Positions 1-7,730 are shown, counted from the stretch's first letter. The stretch: 64,000 nucleotides of DNA from an uncultured Clostridia bacterium (GCA_934463115.1 CAKSIN010000011.1:12865-76864), one strand, 5' to 3'. Made by a program: numbers and translations. The notes: generated from the letters alone by a model not told the origin.

Positions 1-1666
1 CAACATCTTTAAAGTATCCGGCACAGTCCGGGCATACCAAATTGCCGGCATCGTCACGGTCAAACAATACACCGGAATACTTTTGTGCGTCATCAATGCT
101 GCCGTACTGTTCTTTCAGCCAGTTTTTCCAGTGCGGCAAAAATTTGTCCTTTGTGTTGGCATCATAGAAGTGTGAGCCAACTTCCCACGCAAGATCAAGT
201 GCAAACAATGTCGAATCGCTTTCTATTTCAAACATATTCATAAGCTTTTCGTATGCATGTTTTTGGAAATGCAGCGGATTTGTTATATTGGCAAAGCTAA
301 GCGATATCTTTATGCCATACTTTCTGCACCTGTGCAGGAAATCCTTAAACGGCTGAACAACCCGACAAATGTCATTATTTTCTATTCTTATGGCAACGCT
401 GTTTATATGCTGCTCTTTCAAAAAAGCAAGATCCTTGTCTACCTCTGACGGTATGTACATGGATTTATCAAACGCGCCGAGCCAGTAATCGGTCAACTCA
501 AGACTTACATGATAAAGCGGCCAGTAGTTTATGCCGTGCATATACCATTTTTCGCCTTTCAGATAAAAGTCGCCGTCTTTTACTTTAACAAACTCATCTG
601 CGTTGTCAATCTGCTTTTCACATACAAATATTTCCGATTTGATACGCTCCGTTACAACACCGCCGCAGCTAAGCTCGGCAATTATTGTGTAATCGCCGAC
701 ATTGCCTGTTTCAAATGATTCGCAGGCATATGTGTAATTCTGCGGATTCAATAGCAGCGGAAATTGTTTTTCGCAGATTATTTTGGTATCATCCAGAACT
801 TTTATCGAAACATTTGCCTCCAGATAATCAAATTTAGTGGATAAAACCTTTACACCCAGCTTAAATTTTTCGTGAGGTTTGCAAACGTATTTATCGGCCC
901 CGGCTTCAAACATAAATACACCGGTATAAAGCTTTTGTATCATATCGCGTACAAGCTTTATACCGTCAGTCATATTGACAAGATTATCATATGATATACC
1001 TATTGCGCCGACAGCACTTCCTCTTGTTGTAGCCGTAACCGTTCCCGGACGTGAGCCCCAAGTGGGCGTCAAATGCCCCGATGTGTCGGAAAGAACAAAA
1101 TATGCCGCCACGCCTCGCATACCGCCGCCGCGCTGACCGTCCTTTTGAACACCGACGCACGGAATAAGGCGCACATTGCGCTCCATGTCGTACCCGGCTC
1201 CGTCCGGCCGCATAGCCGGGCAAACCACATCAACCGGCTTGTCCGTTTTCAGATTTGCGGAAATGTTTTCGTCACCGAGAGTAACGAAATTATCACAATC
1301 TTTCTCCAAAAAAACTTTGTACTGAGGTGTTATACCCTCTATCACGGCAAACTTTTCCGATACATTGCGTTTCCCGAAAAGCGGACCACCTATAAACAAG
1401 ACCTTTCCGGTGCAGGTTCTGTAACGCTCCAGCGCTTCTGCATTTTGAGGGGAAAATTTCTCTGCATCTGGTATAATCAGAATACTGCCTATCCTATCCG
1501 CAGTTTTAGACTGCAAATCAGCATCCGACATCAAATATACATAATATCCGTTTGCCTGAAGTGTGCCGATAATCTGCGAGTAATCACCGCCTTGGTCTAA
1601 AACTGCAATAGTTTTGTCAAAGTATACGAGCCGCTCGGCAATGGCCGAATTTTTCTTGTCTGTCAT
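1..1666 (-). CDS. Glycoside-hydrolase-like protein, C-terminus beyond the window
   Basis: An open frame runs without a stop from an ATG at 1666 to the window edge, so 555 residues are visible and the C-terminus is missing. An AGAGG ribosome site lies just upstream. The first ~130 residues resemble the amidotransferase-like (ThuA or beta-galactosidase-trimerisation) fold, an Ig-like stretch follows, and from about residue 400 motifs such as MHGINYWPLYH and LKEQHINSVAIRIENND look like the start of a TIM-barrel glycoside hydrolase (clan A, GH2- or GH5-like). No signal peptide is seen, so it is probably cytoplasmic and acts on imported oligosaccharides. It starts 47 bp after the beta-helix gene and is the last visible gene of the polysaccharide operon. 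The prophage upstream should be polar on it. Family assignment is tentative and the substrate is unknown. Confidence 0.6.
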   Translation of the reverse strand, partial: MTDKKNSAIAERLVYFDKTIAVLDQGGDYSQIIGTLQANGYYVYLMSDADLQSKTADRIGSILIIPDAEKFSPQNAEALERYRTCTGKVLFIGGPLFGKRNVSEKFAVIEGITPQYKVFLEKDCDNFVTLGDENISANLKTDKPVDVVCPAMRPDGAGYDMERNVRLIPCVGVQKDGQRGGGMRGVAAYFVLSDTSGHLTPTWGSRPGTVTATTRGSAVGAIGISYDNLVNMTDGIKLVRDMIQKLYTGVFMFEAGADKYVCKPHEKFKLGVKVLSTKFDYLEANVSIKVLDDTKIICEKQFPLLLNPQNYTYACESFETGNVGDYTIIAELSCGGVVTERIKSEIFVCEKQIDNADEFVKVKDGDFYLKGEKWYMHGINYWPLYHVSLELTDYWLGAFDKSMYIPSEVDKDLAFLKEQHINSVAIRIENNDICRVVQPFKDFLHRCRKYGIKISLSFANITNPLHFQKHAYEKLMNMFEIESDSTLFALDLAWEVGSHFYDANTKDKFLPHWKNWLKEQYGSIDDAQKYSGVLFDRDDAGNLVCPDCAGYFKDV

Positions 1667-1713
1667 ACGAAATAACCTCTCTTATATTTATATTTGCTAT
1701 ATCCTATTTATGT

Positions 1714-3471
1714 TTACTGTATCAAAAAATCAAATGAAGCAAACGGTACCTTTTGCCCGTCGGATTTTTTGTAAACAAACACACTGTACTTTTCCGTTCC
1801 GTCTATATAAGTGTCATAAACTCTGAATTTTAAATTCTGTTTTTCTGTTTCCGCACAAACCGAAAATGACTGAAGTGTGTTTTGCGCGGAATCTTTCACA
1901 TAAAACACAAATTCATCGTCCGCACCGGCAATATAATCTTTATTAATATCAATGTCTAATGCAATTGTTTTTTCCTCTTTGTCCGATAAATTCCATTTAA
2001 TCTTTTCTCCGGATACAAACTTAATGTAAAAATATGTATCAACACCGCCGTACGAAACATCAATTTTAATCGGTTCGTCGGTTAATGTTTTGCATGTTAC
2101 CGCACCGTCCGATGATATATCAACATTGTCTGCAAAGAATTTTACATCCAAATTATCAAGCTTTTTCAGATACCCGTTTTCGGTTCTTGCATATATATTG
2201 AGCGTTAGCGGAACATTTGCAAAAGCATATATCAGAGACGAGTCGGTATCGTTGTTTTCCGTGCGGATAAACAGCGACTTCACCTTATCATTTTTATCTG
2301 CGAATCTGAAATCCTCCGTAAGCCCCATATTCATGTAGTCAATATCTTTAAATCCGATATCATATGCCGGTGAGGTGTACTCCAGTCTGTAATCCCTTTT
2401 TTCGGAATTTACAAATTGCGGCGGCAAAAATACCGAATTTGCCTCAAGATGATTTTTGGTGTTTTCTTTCAGCTCCTGCATTGTGTACTTAGGAACTTCG
2501 CCCAAACTGCGTCTGCTGTAGCGGTACCTTGCCACGTATTCCGTTGTACCCTCATTGTACCAAAGATTGTTGTCGGAATATTTAAAATGATTGGCAATTA
2601 TCCTGTTTCTGTACGAAACGTCATTGTATATAACATCTCCGCAGCCGCTCATAATGTTATTTTTAATTGTCAGTCCTTTGTTTTCGTAAACAGCCTCGTT
2701 GGCACCTCTTATTATAAGAGCACCCTCGGAGGTGTTGCAGTCAACTGCAATATTGTTGTAGAACTTCGTATTTGCACCCATTAAGTTATACGGCTGATCG
2801 AGGACGCCGCCCTCCATATCATAACCGGTTGTATCGACCTGCAAATTATCGATAATGTTGTTGTACACTTCGGCTGCGTCGCACCCATCGTCACAGTAGA
2901 GTCCGTAACCGTATGAAACAGGAATGCAGCTGTCGTGCAGATGATTATTGCGCACAATGTTTCCGTATGTGCGCGCCGTGTATATAAGCCCGGTGTCCTG
3001 CCTGAATTTATTCACATATGATATATCATTAAATTCTATAATGTTATTTCCGCCGCGCTGATATTGATGAAAATTTTCACGCGTAATACCGAGCGAACTG
3101 CCTATGTTGGTGTAGTATGTTCCGGCAGACGTTATACCTGCCCCGTTTCCGTCAAAAACCCTATTATGTGATATAACATTATTCTCGGAGCAATCTGTTC
3201 TGATACCCTCGGCATACTCCAGGGTATTTCCCATTCGGTAAATCATATTGTTTGACACGGTGTTTGAATAATTCACCTTTTTTGTTCCGACCTTGCCGTA
3301 CAAATGTATTCCCTGTGCGCCGGTATCGTGTATGAGGTTGCCGCAAACCTGCAGTTTGGAAACATTCATTCCGCCGTATACACCCGAACCGCCGATATGC
3401 GAAATCTCGCAGCCCAATATTTCTATTTTGCTGCTGTTCTCTATTGACACAGCGTCCGTAAAATCGCCGGT
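1714..3471 (-). pseudogene. 3' fragment of right-handed beta-helix polysaccharide-active protein, split by prophage
   Basis: This is the C-terminal two thirds of a secreted right-handed beta-helix protein whose 5' part lies at 35080-35984. It is full of short beta-helix rungs (for example NNIIEFNDIS and NNHLHDSCIP) and ends in an Ig-like region of about 150 residues. It closely resembles the intact protein at 38822-43057: MYTGDFTDAVSI, restored across the junction, aligns with MYTDQYQSAVRI. Joining the halves after removing 3472-35079 and one CCGGT gives 2658 nt, exactly 886 codons. The piece has no ribosome site of its own; an internal ATG at 3450 could at best give an unsecreted fragment. 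The family includes pectate lyases and related polysaccharide lyases or epimerases, so the intact protein probably cut or bound a uronate-rich glycan. Confidence 0.9.
3467..3471. repeat. Target-site duplication CCGGT, left copy
   Basis: CCGGT directly precedes the phage end TGTAG. The identical CCGGT follows the other phage end at 35080. Deleting one copy together with the phage rebuilds the host reading frame (Y-T-G-D-F-T across the junction), which fixes both boundaries to the base. Confidence 0.93.
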
Positions 3472-3497
3472 TGTAGTGTAACATGTAAACTGAAAAA
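3472..3497 (+). other. Left phage terminus with transposase-binding-like site L1
   Basis: The end reads TGTAG followed by TGTAACATGTAAACTG and an A-run. The block TGTAAC-N2-G-Y-AAA-N-TGAAAAA occurs here (3477-3497), at L2 (3986-4006) and, inverted, at R2 (35032-35052). Repeated sites near both ends with the same inward orientation are what a MuA-like transposase requires. The role is inferred; the sequence matches are direct. Confidence 0.75.
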
Positions 3498-3670
3498 AAC
3501 AGATCCATCCGGGAAAAGACGGGAAAACATGGGTTAAAGTCTGAAAAGCAGCTATACAAGCGGGTTTTGGTGACTGGTATGTGGAAAATTGTGCAAAATG
3601 ACGAAAGGTTTATGTGTTACACTTTTTTGGCTAAAAATTCAAAAAAAATAAAAATTTTAAAATTTTAACG

Positions 3671-3712
3671 TCTATAAATTTAAATTTTTTAAAAAGTGTT
3701 TAAATTTATAGA
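3671..3712. repeat. AT-rich 14-bp inverted repeat near the left phage end
   Basis: TCTATAAATTTAAA at 3671-3684 is repeated as its perfect reverse complement at 3699-3712 with a 14-nt loop, followed by a T-rich run. It lies in the untranslated left end and could be a weak rightward terminator that stops host or phage read-through, or a cruciform-prone site. Base composition alone makes AT palindromes common here, so function is uncertain. Confidence 0.45.
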
Positions 3713-3985
3713 TATTTTTTTAAATAATCGAACAAATGCCGCCCGTCCATGCCGCACGGATTTCCCTTTATATCTGAACTTTGTCGGTTTAAGAGGTTTT
3801 TAAAACTTTGTTTAAATTGTGTTTAAAGAATGTTATACGCAAGCTGATACCGGGGACCGCATCGGCGCGCCTGCAATGTTGGCAAATTCAAAATCATCGC
3901 GACATTTTTTAAAATTCATTGCGACAATTGTCGTTTTCAGTATTTAAGCGGATTTACAGCCGTTTTTAAAATTTTTAAAGAAAAA

Positions 3986-4006
3986 TGTAACATGCAAAAT
4001 GAAAAA
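3986..4006 (+). other. Internal transposase-binding-like site L2
   Basis: TGTAACATGCAAAATG plus A-run repeats the L1 block with two differences in its first 16 bases, 509 bp further in. It overlaps the base of the terminator hairpin at 4006-4043. MuA-type transposases use several spaced sites on the left end, which fits; the spacing here is larger than Mu's. Confidence 0.55.
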
Positions 4007-4043
4007 AACACGTTTTGCGTGTAAAAATGCACAAAACGTGTTT
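4006..4043 (-). terminator. Intrinsic terminator of the leftward repressor-ImmA transcript
   Basis: A 12-bp perfect stem (AAACACGTTTTG with CAAAACGTGTTT) encloses a 14-nt loop. Read leftward it is followed by a run of seven or more T. It lies about 300 bp downstream of the ImmA stop and would keep immunity transcripts from running through the phage end into the disrupted host gene. Confidence 0.75.
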
Positions 4044-4340
4044 AAAATTTCGTTTCAAAAAAGCTCGGAAAGTTTGATTAATAGCCGTTTTCGGCGATGT
4101 CGGCGCGGATTAATTACTTGATGTACCCGGCTTTATTCGGAACGGAGTCCAATTTTTGTAAAATATCCGATTCGGTTGTAATAACACAGTCGATTTTAAT
4201 TTGTTTTATATTCTTTTTTGCGTATCGCTGCTGTGGTGTGATTTTCTTTTCCATGATAATCCTCTTTTTAAAAATAAATTACGCTGCGACATATCAACAA
4301 TGCAGTACAGTGATGTTGATTAAATATGCCGCCTACGTTG

Positions 4341-5009
4341 TTAATTAATGCAATTTAAGCACGGTTTATACAGCTGTGCTGCTGTTTTGATATCAATCAT
4401 TCGTTTAGCCGCGTTGTTTCTTATGTGCGCGCAGTTTTCAAGATGATATTTTTTCCCGGCAGGTGTTACATAAACAAAGCTTAATTCATCGGGCGGATTT
4501 TGAACATCTATATTCGATGTTTCCGGTCTTTCTGTATTAATCTGTTTGGCTGTTGGAATGTTGATTTTGCTGAAAAGAATCGCGCAGACAGTCGCAAGAA
4601 TTAATATGATGATAGCATTGCAGATAACCAGCTTGCATTTATCCTTATCGGTGCATTTGCGAATCATAACATCTGCAAATGCGGTTGCCTCGCGTTCCTT
4701 TGCAGCTGCGGTTAAATCAGAATACATATGATTTAGTTCTATATGCCCGGCTTCATGAAACATGACATTGCGCTTTTCTTTTGGTGTGAGAGATGAACGT
4801 ATAAATATGTATTTGACGTTTTCATCACAATAAATAAACCCGTTACTGTTTATATTGTGTTGAAGCTGCAACTCCGCAATTATTTGCGAATCGTTATTAA
4901 ATGAAACGATTTTCCAGCCTTTTTTCTCGTAGTATTGTTTTACCGAAAGATAGTCAGTACCCCTTTTTAATTTTCTAAACAGTGTTGCTGCTTTATTTTT
5001 AATTGACAA
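4341..5009 (-). CDS. ImmA/IrrE-type metalloprotease with transmembrane segment and outer Cys-rich domain
   Basis: The 222-residue protein starts at a TTG (5009) behind GGAGG. Residues 1-115 are an ImmA/IrrE zinc-protease domain with HEAGH at 85-89 and a likely third ligand at E107. A basic stretch and a single hydrophobic span (about 127-147) follow. The C-terminus (178-222) carries YVTPAGKKYHLENCAHI and CLNC and resembles the small Ada-type zinc-binding domain. By the positive-inside rule the protease faces the cytoplasm and the Cys domain faces outward. It lies 48 bp downstream of the XRE repressor on the same strand; ImmA proteins classically cleave such repressors to start induction (ICEBs1). 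The outward domain suggests an external cue, which is inference. Confidence 0.8.
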   Translation of the reverse strand: MSIKNKAATLFRKLKRGTDYLSVKQYYEKKGWKIVSFNNDSQIIAELQLQHNINSNGFIYCDENVKYIFIRSSLTPKEKRNVMFHEAGHIELNHMYSDLTAAAKEREATAFADVMIRKCTDKDKCKLVICNAIIILILATVCAILFSKINIPTAKQINTERPETSNIDVQNPPDELSFVYVTPAGKKYHLENCAHIRNNAAKRMIDIKTAAQLYKPCLNCIN

Positions 5010-5057
5010 TTCAGATCCTCCTCGTTAATATCGGGAATAGCATTGTCAATATGTCGC

Positions 5058-5420
5058 TTAGTTTTCTTCATTTATTTTCTTGATTAAGTTCAAAGGAAGC
5101 TGTCTCCCCTCTGTTATACCTCCGTCGTCGGCAGCTATATAAGGTGCTGAAGCTATATCTTCATCATGGTATTTATGTACGACTCTTCTATTTACTTCCA
5201 GTACATCGGTACGACCAAGTAAGTAATCGACAGAGCAATTAAAATAATCGGCAATTTTACAAATCGCCTCTATTCTAGGATAATATGCGTTCGTGTCGGA
5301 CGACATCGTATATATGGCATTCTTATTTAAATCACACGCGCTTAGAACTTTACTTATAGATACTCCTTTTTCTTTGGCTATACGCTTAATAATGTTTGCC
5401 ATTTCTTGTGGTTTTTGCAT
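5058..5420 (-). CDS. XRE-family repressor (lysogeny regulator)
   Basis: The 120-residue protein has a Cro/CI-type helix-turn-helix over residues ~8-65 (ISKVLSACDLNKNAIYTM is the recognition region; CSVDYLLGRTD is the usual end). A short acidic tail follows. It is transcribed leftward, divergent from the early operon, and two identical palindromes (TCTAAAGTACTTTAGA) lie between them, one inside the early promoter. It therefore most likely represses the lytic operon and perhaps its own gene. The neighbouring ImmA-like protease is the probable inactivator. The start at 5420 is preceded by GGAGT at a spacing of about 10. Confidence 0.88.
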   Translation of the reverse strand: MQKPQEMANIIKRIAKEKGVSISKVLSACDLNKNAIYTMSSDTNAYYPRIEAICKIADYFNCSVDYLLGRTDVLEVNRRVVHKYHDEDIASAPYIAADDGGITEGRQLPLNLIKKINEEN

Positions 5421-5453
5421 AACATTAATACTCCTTTTTGTGCAACATGCAGA

Positions 5454-5473
5454 TTTCTAAAGTACTTTAGAAA
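5454..5473. promoter_or_regulatory. Operator O1 (20-bp perfect palindrome)
   Basis: TTTCTAAAGTACTTTAGAAA is perfectly self-complementary. Its 16-bp core is identical to O2, and the centres are 31 bp apart (about three helical turns). It lies upstream of the early promoter and within the likely promoter region of the repressor, so it could serve autoregulation and cooperative binding. Confidence 0.82.
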
Positions 5474-5479
5474 TAATAG

Positions 5480-5508
5480 TTGACATTCTAAAGTACTTTA
5501 GATATAAT
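5480..5508 (+). promoter_or_regulatory. Early lytic promoter with operator O2 in its spacer
   Basis: TTGACA (5480-5485) and TATAAT (5503-5508) are exact sigma-A consensus boxes with an ideal 17-bp spacer. The 16-bp palindrome TCTAAAGTACTTTAGA (O2, 5487-5502) fills bases 2-17 of that spacer, so repressor binding must exclude RNA polymerase. The untranslated leader that follows (to 5655) contains a CGAC/GTAG...CTAC/GTCG stem at 5554-5580. This is the probable driver of the early operon from 5656 to the terminator at 14144. Confidence 0.88.
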
Positions 5509-5655
5509 TAGATTATAAAATTCATAATTCATCTGAAACACGCAAAAGCAGCGCGACGATGTAGAGGGGCTACAAAGTCGGCACAATGCGTAATCTTAAC
5601 ACCAGTATAGCAGATGTGTTTGAATTTTGCAAGAATTTTTTTAGGAGGTGAGACA

Positions 5656-5877
5656 ATGGAAAAGGTAATTACTTTTAAAAACGGGTTTAGCGTATGCATG
5701 ACGGACAAAGGACAAAATCCACCGCGTACAAAAGAGCTGTCGCGGTGGTACGAGAAGTTTATAGCTCAAGTTCGACAAGAGGGCGGCATGAATATCGCGG
5801 ATTTGTTGGGAATTAAAAAAGGTAACCGGGAAAGTGTTGACCGCGCTTCCGGTTACCAAGGCAAGACTCATTCATAG
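5656..5877 (+). CDS. Small early phage protein, unknown
   Basis: A 73-residue protein starts at ATG 5656, seven bases after a strong GGAGGTG; an upstream in-frame start at 5614 lacks a ribosome site. It is basic and soluble with no recognised family or membrane span (NGFSVCMTDKGQN near the N-terminus). As the first gene of the early operon, directly after the repressor-controlled promoter, it may be regulatory or act on the host, but nothing in the sequence shows it. Its last 57 bases are part of a run of RNA hairpins. Confidence 0.65.
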   Translation: MEKVITFKNGFSVCMTDKGQNPPRTKELSRWYEKFIAQVRQEGGMNIADLLGIKKGNRESVDRASGYQGKTHS

Positions 5878-5900
5878 GAATGAGCAGGGGCAATGCCCCG
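5821..5900 (+). other. Three consecutive hairpins at the end of the first early gene
   Basis: GGTAACCGG (5821-5829) pairs with CCGGTTACC (5849-5857); CTCATTC (5867-5873) pairs with GAATGAG (5878-5884) around a 4-nt loop; GGGGC and GCCCC pair at about 5887-5899. None is followed by a U-run, so they are unlikely to terminate. They could stabilise or process the mRNA between the first and second early genes. Function is unknown. Confidence 0.5.
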
Positions 5901-5954
5901 GAAATAATGATATAACATATTTTGAGAAAAGTCAATAGAAACGGAGGAATTTGT

Positions 5955-6182
5955 ATGAAAAAAGCTACGATATATAATTTTTCAAGGTTGTGCAGAGCAC
6001 AGAAGAATAAGTGTGAAAACTGCCCTATGAGCGCTGACAACAACGGAGCAGATAAATTTTGTCTCACACTTGTTACGAAATACCCCGATAAGGCAAACGA
6101 AATAATACTTAAATGGTGCAAAGAACACCCTGACAACGTAATCCGTGAGATGAACCCCACTCGTGGCAGACCATTGGGATGA
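5955..6182 (+). CDS. Small Cys-rich phage protein (KATIY/ANEIILKWCKEHP module)
   Basis: The 75-residue protein starts at ATG 5955 behind CGGAGGA. It has C-x6-C-x2-CP near residue 20-27, a later FC, and the block ANEIILKWCKEHP, giving a pattern that looks zinc-binding. The same module is present at the end of the gene at 6533-7528, so the early region carries a duplicated copy. Proteins with this module are frequent in prophages of Clostridia, where their role is unknown. Confidence 0.7.
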   Translation: MKKATIYNFSRLCRAQKNKCENCPMSADNNGADKFCLTLVTKYPDKANEIILKWCKEHPDNVIREMNPTRGRPLG

Positions 6183-6248
6183 GTAGATGGCGCAGATTTG
6201 GAAGTTTTGTATGACGAAACAATTAAAATCAAGAAAGGAAGATGTAAA

Positions 6249-6545
6249 ATGACAAATTATGTAGGTAAAAAAGTATTGGTAAGAGGTATTCAGAGCGGAG
6301 TTTATTTTGGGGAATTGGTTTCACAGGATAAACAAGAAGTTGAAATGAAGAATGTTCGTAATTTATGGCGTTGGAGCGGCGCGAATACATTGCTTGATTT
6401 AGCTGAAAACGGTGCCCGAAATACAGATGATTGCTATTTCTCAAATAAAGTCAAAAGCATTGTTTTGACTGATATATGTGAAATTGTGCCGTGTTCCGAT
6501 AAGGCTATTAAAAATATAGAGGGCGTAATAGAATGGACATATTAA
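6249..6545 (+). CDS. DUF6948-like small phage protein
   Basis: The 98-residue protein starts at ATG 6249 behind GGAAG; an in-frame ATG at 6198 has no ribosome site. The pattern RGIQSGVYFGELVSQDKQEVE followed by NLWRWSGA and LLDLAENG matches the small phage family I know as DUF6948. No catalytic motif is evident. Its end overlaps the next gene by 13 bp, so the two are probably translationally coupled. Confidence 0.7.
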   Translation: MTNYVGKKVLVRGIQSGVYFGELVSQDKQEVEMKNVRNLWRWSGANTLLDLAENGARNTDDCYFSNKVKSIVLTDICEIVPCSDKAIKNIEGVIEWTY

Positions 6546-7528
6546 AGATTAAACAATTTTTAAGTGGCTACGACTACAGCTACAACTACGACTACGACTA
6601 CGGCTACGGCGATGGCTACAACTACGGCAACTGCGACGGTGATGGCTACTGTGATGACGGCAACGGCAGCGGCTACGGCAACGGCTACGGCTACGGCAAA
6701 GGCAGCGGCAACGGCAGAGGTAGCTGCTACGGCAAAGGCAGCGGCTACGGCAACGGCTACGGCAAAGGCAGCGGCTACGGCAAAGGCAGCGGCTACGGCA
6801 ACGGCTACGGCAAAGGCAGCGGCTACGGCAACGGCAGAGGTAGCTGCTACGGCAAAGGCAGCGGCTACGGCAACGGCAACGGCAACGGCATTAAAAGTAT
6901 TAACGGATACGACATTTACAGAGTTGACAATACGCCTACAATATTCACTCATATTCATGGTAGTGTTGCAAAAGGCTATATTTTAGAGCAAAACGTAATT
7001 TTAAAGCCTTGTTACATAGTAAAAGACAACGGATATTTTGCGCACGGTGAAACATTGAAAGAAGCTCAATCCGCGCTTGAAGAAAAAATCCTTGACGATA
7101 TGGATATTGAGGAAAAGATAAAATCGTTCAAAGAAAAATTCCCCGATGTCAATAAAAAATATCCTGTTAAAGACTTCTATAAATGGCACCATAATTTGAC
7201 GGGTAGCTGTGACATGGGGCGGAAAGCGTTTGCAAGAAGCCACAACATAGACATTGACAACGATATTATGACGGTAAGCGAATTTATGGATTTGACCGAA
7301 AATGCGTATTGTGGTGAAGTTATAAAAGAATTAAAGGAACGTTATAAAAATGAAAAAGCAACGATATATGAGTATGCGAGGATGTGTAAAACGTATCATA
7401 CTAATTGCCCAAATTGCCCAATGTGGAACGAAGTGTGCACTTTCTGTATCATGGATAATACTCAGGTTGACAAAGCAAACGAAATAATTCTCAAATGGTG
7501 CAAAGAACACCCGATAAAGACAAGATAA
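6533..7528 (+). CDS. Gly/Tyr/Asn-rich repeat protein with conserved phage domain, apparently fused to a Cys module
   Basis: The 331-residue protein has three parts. Residues ~11-120 are a low-complexity array of G-Y-G-N-G and GKGSGYG units encoded by a DNA minisatellite. Residues ~121-272 are a conserved soluble domain containing KYPVKDFYKWHHNLTGSC and GRKAFARSH. The last ~55 residues are the KATIY/ANEIILKWCKEHP Cys module also found at 5955-6182. The out-of-frame ATG at 7350, directly before the module, is followed by five A, whereas the stand-alone copy has six. One extra A would split this into two overlapping genes, so the fusion may be a single-base deletion or a sequencing error. Role unknown; early operon. 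Confidence 0.75.
   Translation: MDILKIKQFLSGYDYSYNYDYDYGYGDGYNYGNCDGDGYCDDGNGSGYGNGYGYGKGSGNGRGSCYGKGSGYGNGYGKGSGYGKGSGYGNGYGKGSGYGNGRGSCYGKGSGYGNGNGNGIKSINGYDIYRVDNTPTIFTHIHGSVAKGYILEQNVILKPCYIVKDNGYFAHGETLKEAQSALEEKILDDMDIEEKIKSFKEKFPDVNKKYPVKDFYKWHHNLTGSCDMGRKAFARSHNIDIDNDIMTVSEFMDLTENAYCGEVIKELKERYKNEKATIYEYARMCKTYHTNCPNCPMWNEVCTFCIMDNTQVDKANEIILKWCKEHPIKTR
6565..6891 (+). repeat. Coding minisatellite of GGC-centred 6-, 9- and 18-bp units
   Basis: Units such as GGCTACGGCAACGGCAAAGG and GGCAAAGGCAGC repeat imperfectly over about 325 bp inside the gene at 6533. All units are multiples of three, so copy-number change keeps the frame. Because of the repetition other frames also stay open here (Ala-Thr and Ala-Val strings), and these are not genes. 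Confidence 0.9.
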
Positions 7529-7538
7529 GTTTTTAGAA

Positions 7539-7718
7539 ATGTTTCCGAATGCGAAAATAGATAGTGACGGTGTCATTGATATTGCGCCTTGTACCATGGA
7601 AAAAGGCAGATATGCTATGACTGCTCATTCTTGTACAATGTCATACAAATATACTACTTGTGCACAATGTCGCAAAGAATATTGGTTTGCGGAGGTAGAA
7701 GAAAGACACGATTTATGA
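7539..7718 (+). CDS. Small Cys-containing fragment, likely displaced C-terminal domain
   Basis: Fifty-nine codons run from ATG 7539 to TGA 7718, encoding MFPNAKIDSDGVIDIAPC, then C-x2-C and KEYWFAEVE. Related phage proteins carry this segment directly after the ANEIILKWCKEHP module. In the frame of the fragment the bases just upstream read QDKFLE, the expected linker, but the frame of the preceding gene stops at 7526. A loss of about 5 bp in a short ACAAG repeat would explain the shift. There is no good ribosome site, so it may be translated only by coupling or be a remnant. Confidence 0.5.
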   Translation: MFPNAKIDSDGVIDIAPCTMEKGRYAMTAHSCTMSYKYTTCAQCRKEYWFAEVEERHDL

Positions 7719-7730
7719 GGAGCGAAGAAA

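Larger units (their letters stand above)
3498..4340. other. Untranslated left-end region of the prophage
   Basis: No convincing gene lies here; short open frames lack ribosome sites and family resemblance. The stretch holds the AT palindrome (3671-3712), a partial end-type site with GTTACACTTTTT (3616-3627) that matches 12 bp at the right end (35047-35058), site L2 (3986-4006), and the terminator of the leftward repressor transcript. Layout with end sites spread over about 500 bp resembles the attL side of Mu. Confidence 0.6.

Noticed and set aside
1073..1600. 175-codon rightward frame opposite the hydrolase gene
   Set aside because: The opposite strand encodes a coherent protein with a ribosome site and family motifs; this is a shadow frame.
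4097..4348. 83-codon rightward frame with hydrophobic stretches
   Set aside because: No ribosome site, and it lies in the untranslated left end overlapping the ImmA stop; no recognisable domain.
6565..6891. Short regularly repeated units that might suggest a CRISPR array
   Set aside because: Units are 6-18 bp, keep a reading frame and have no unique spacers; no cas genes are present. It is a coding minisatellite.
6560..6986. Open frames on both strands encoding Ala/Thr or Ala/Val strings
   Set aside because: They arise from the GGC-rich repeats of the gene at 6533 read in other frames and have no ribosome sites.
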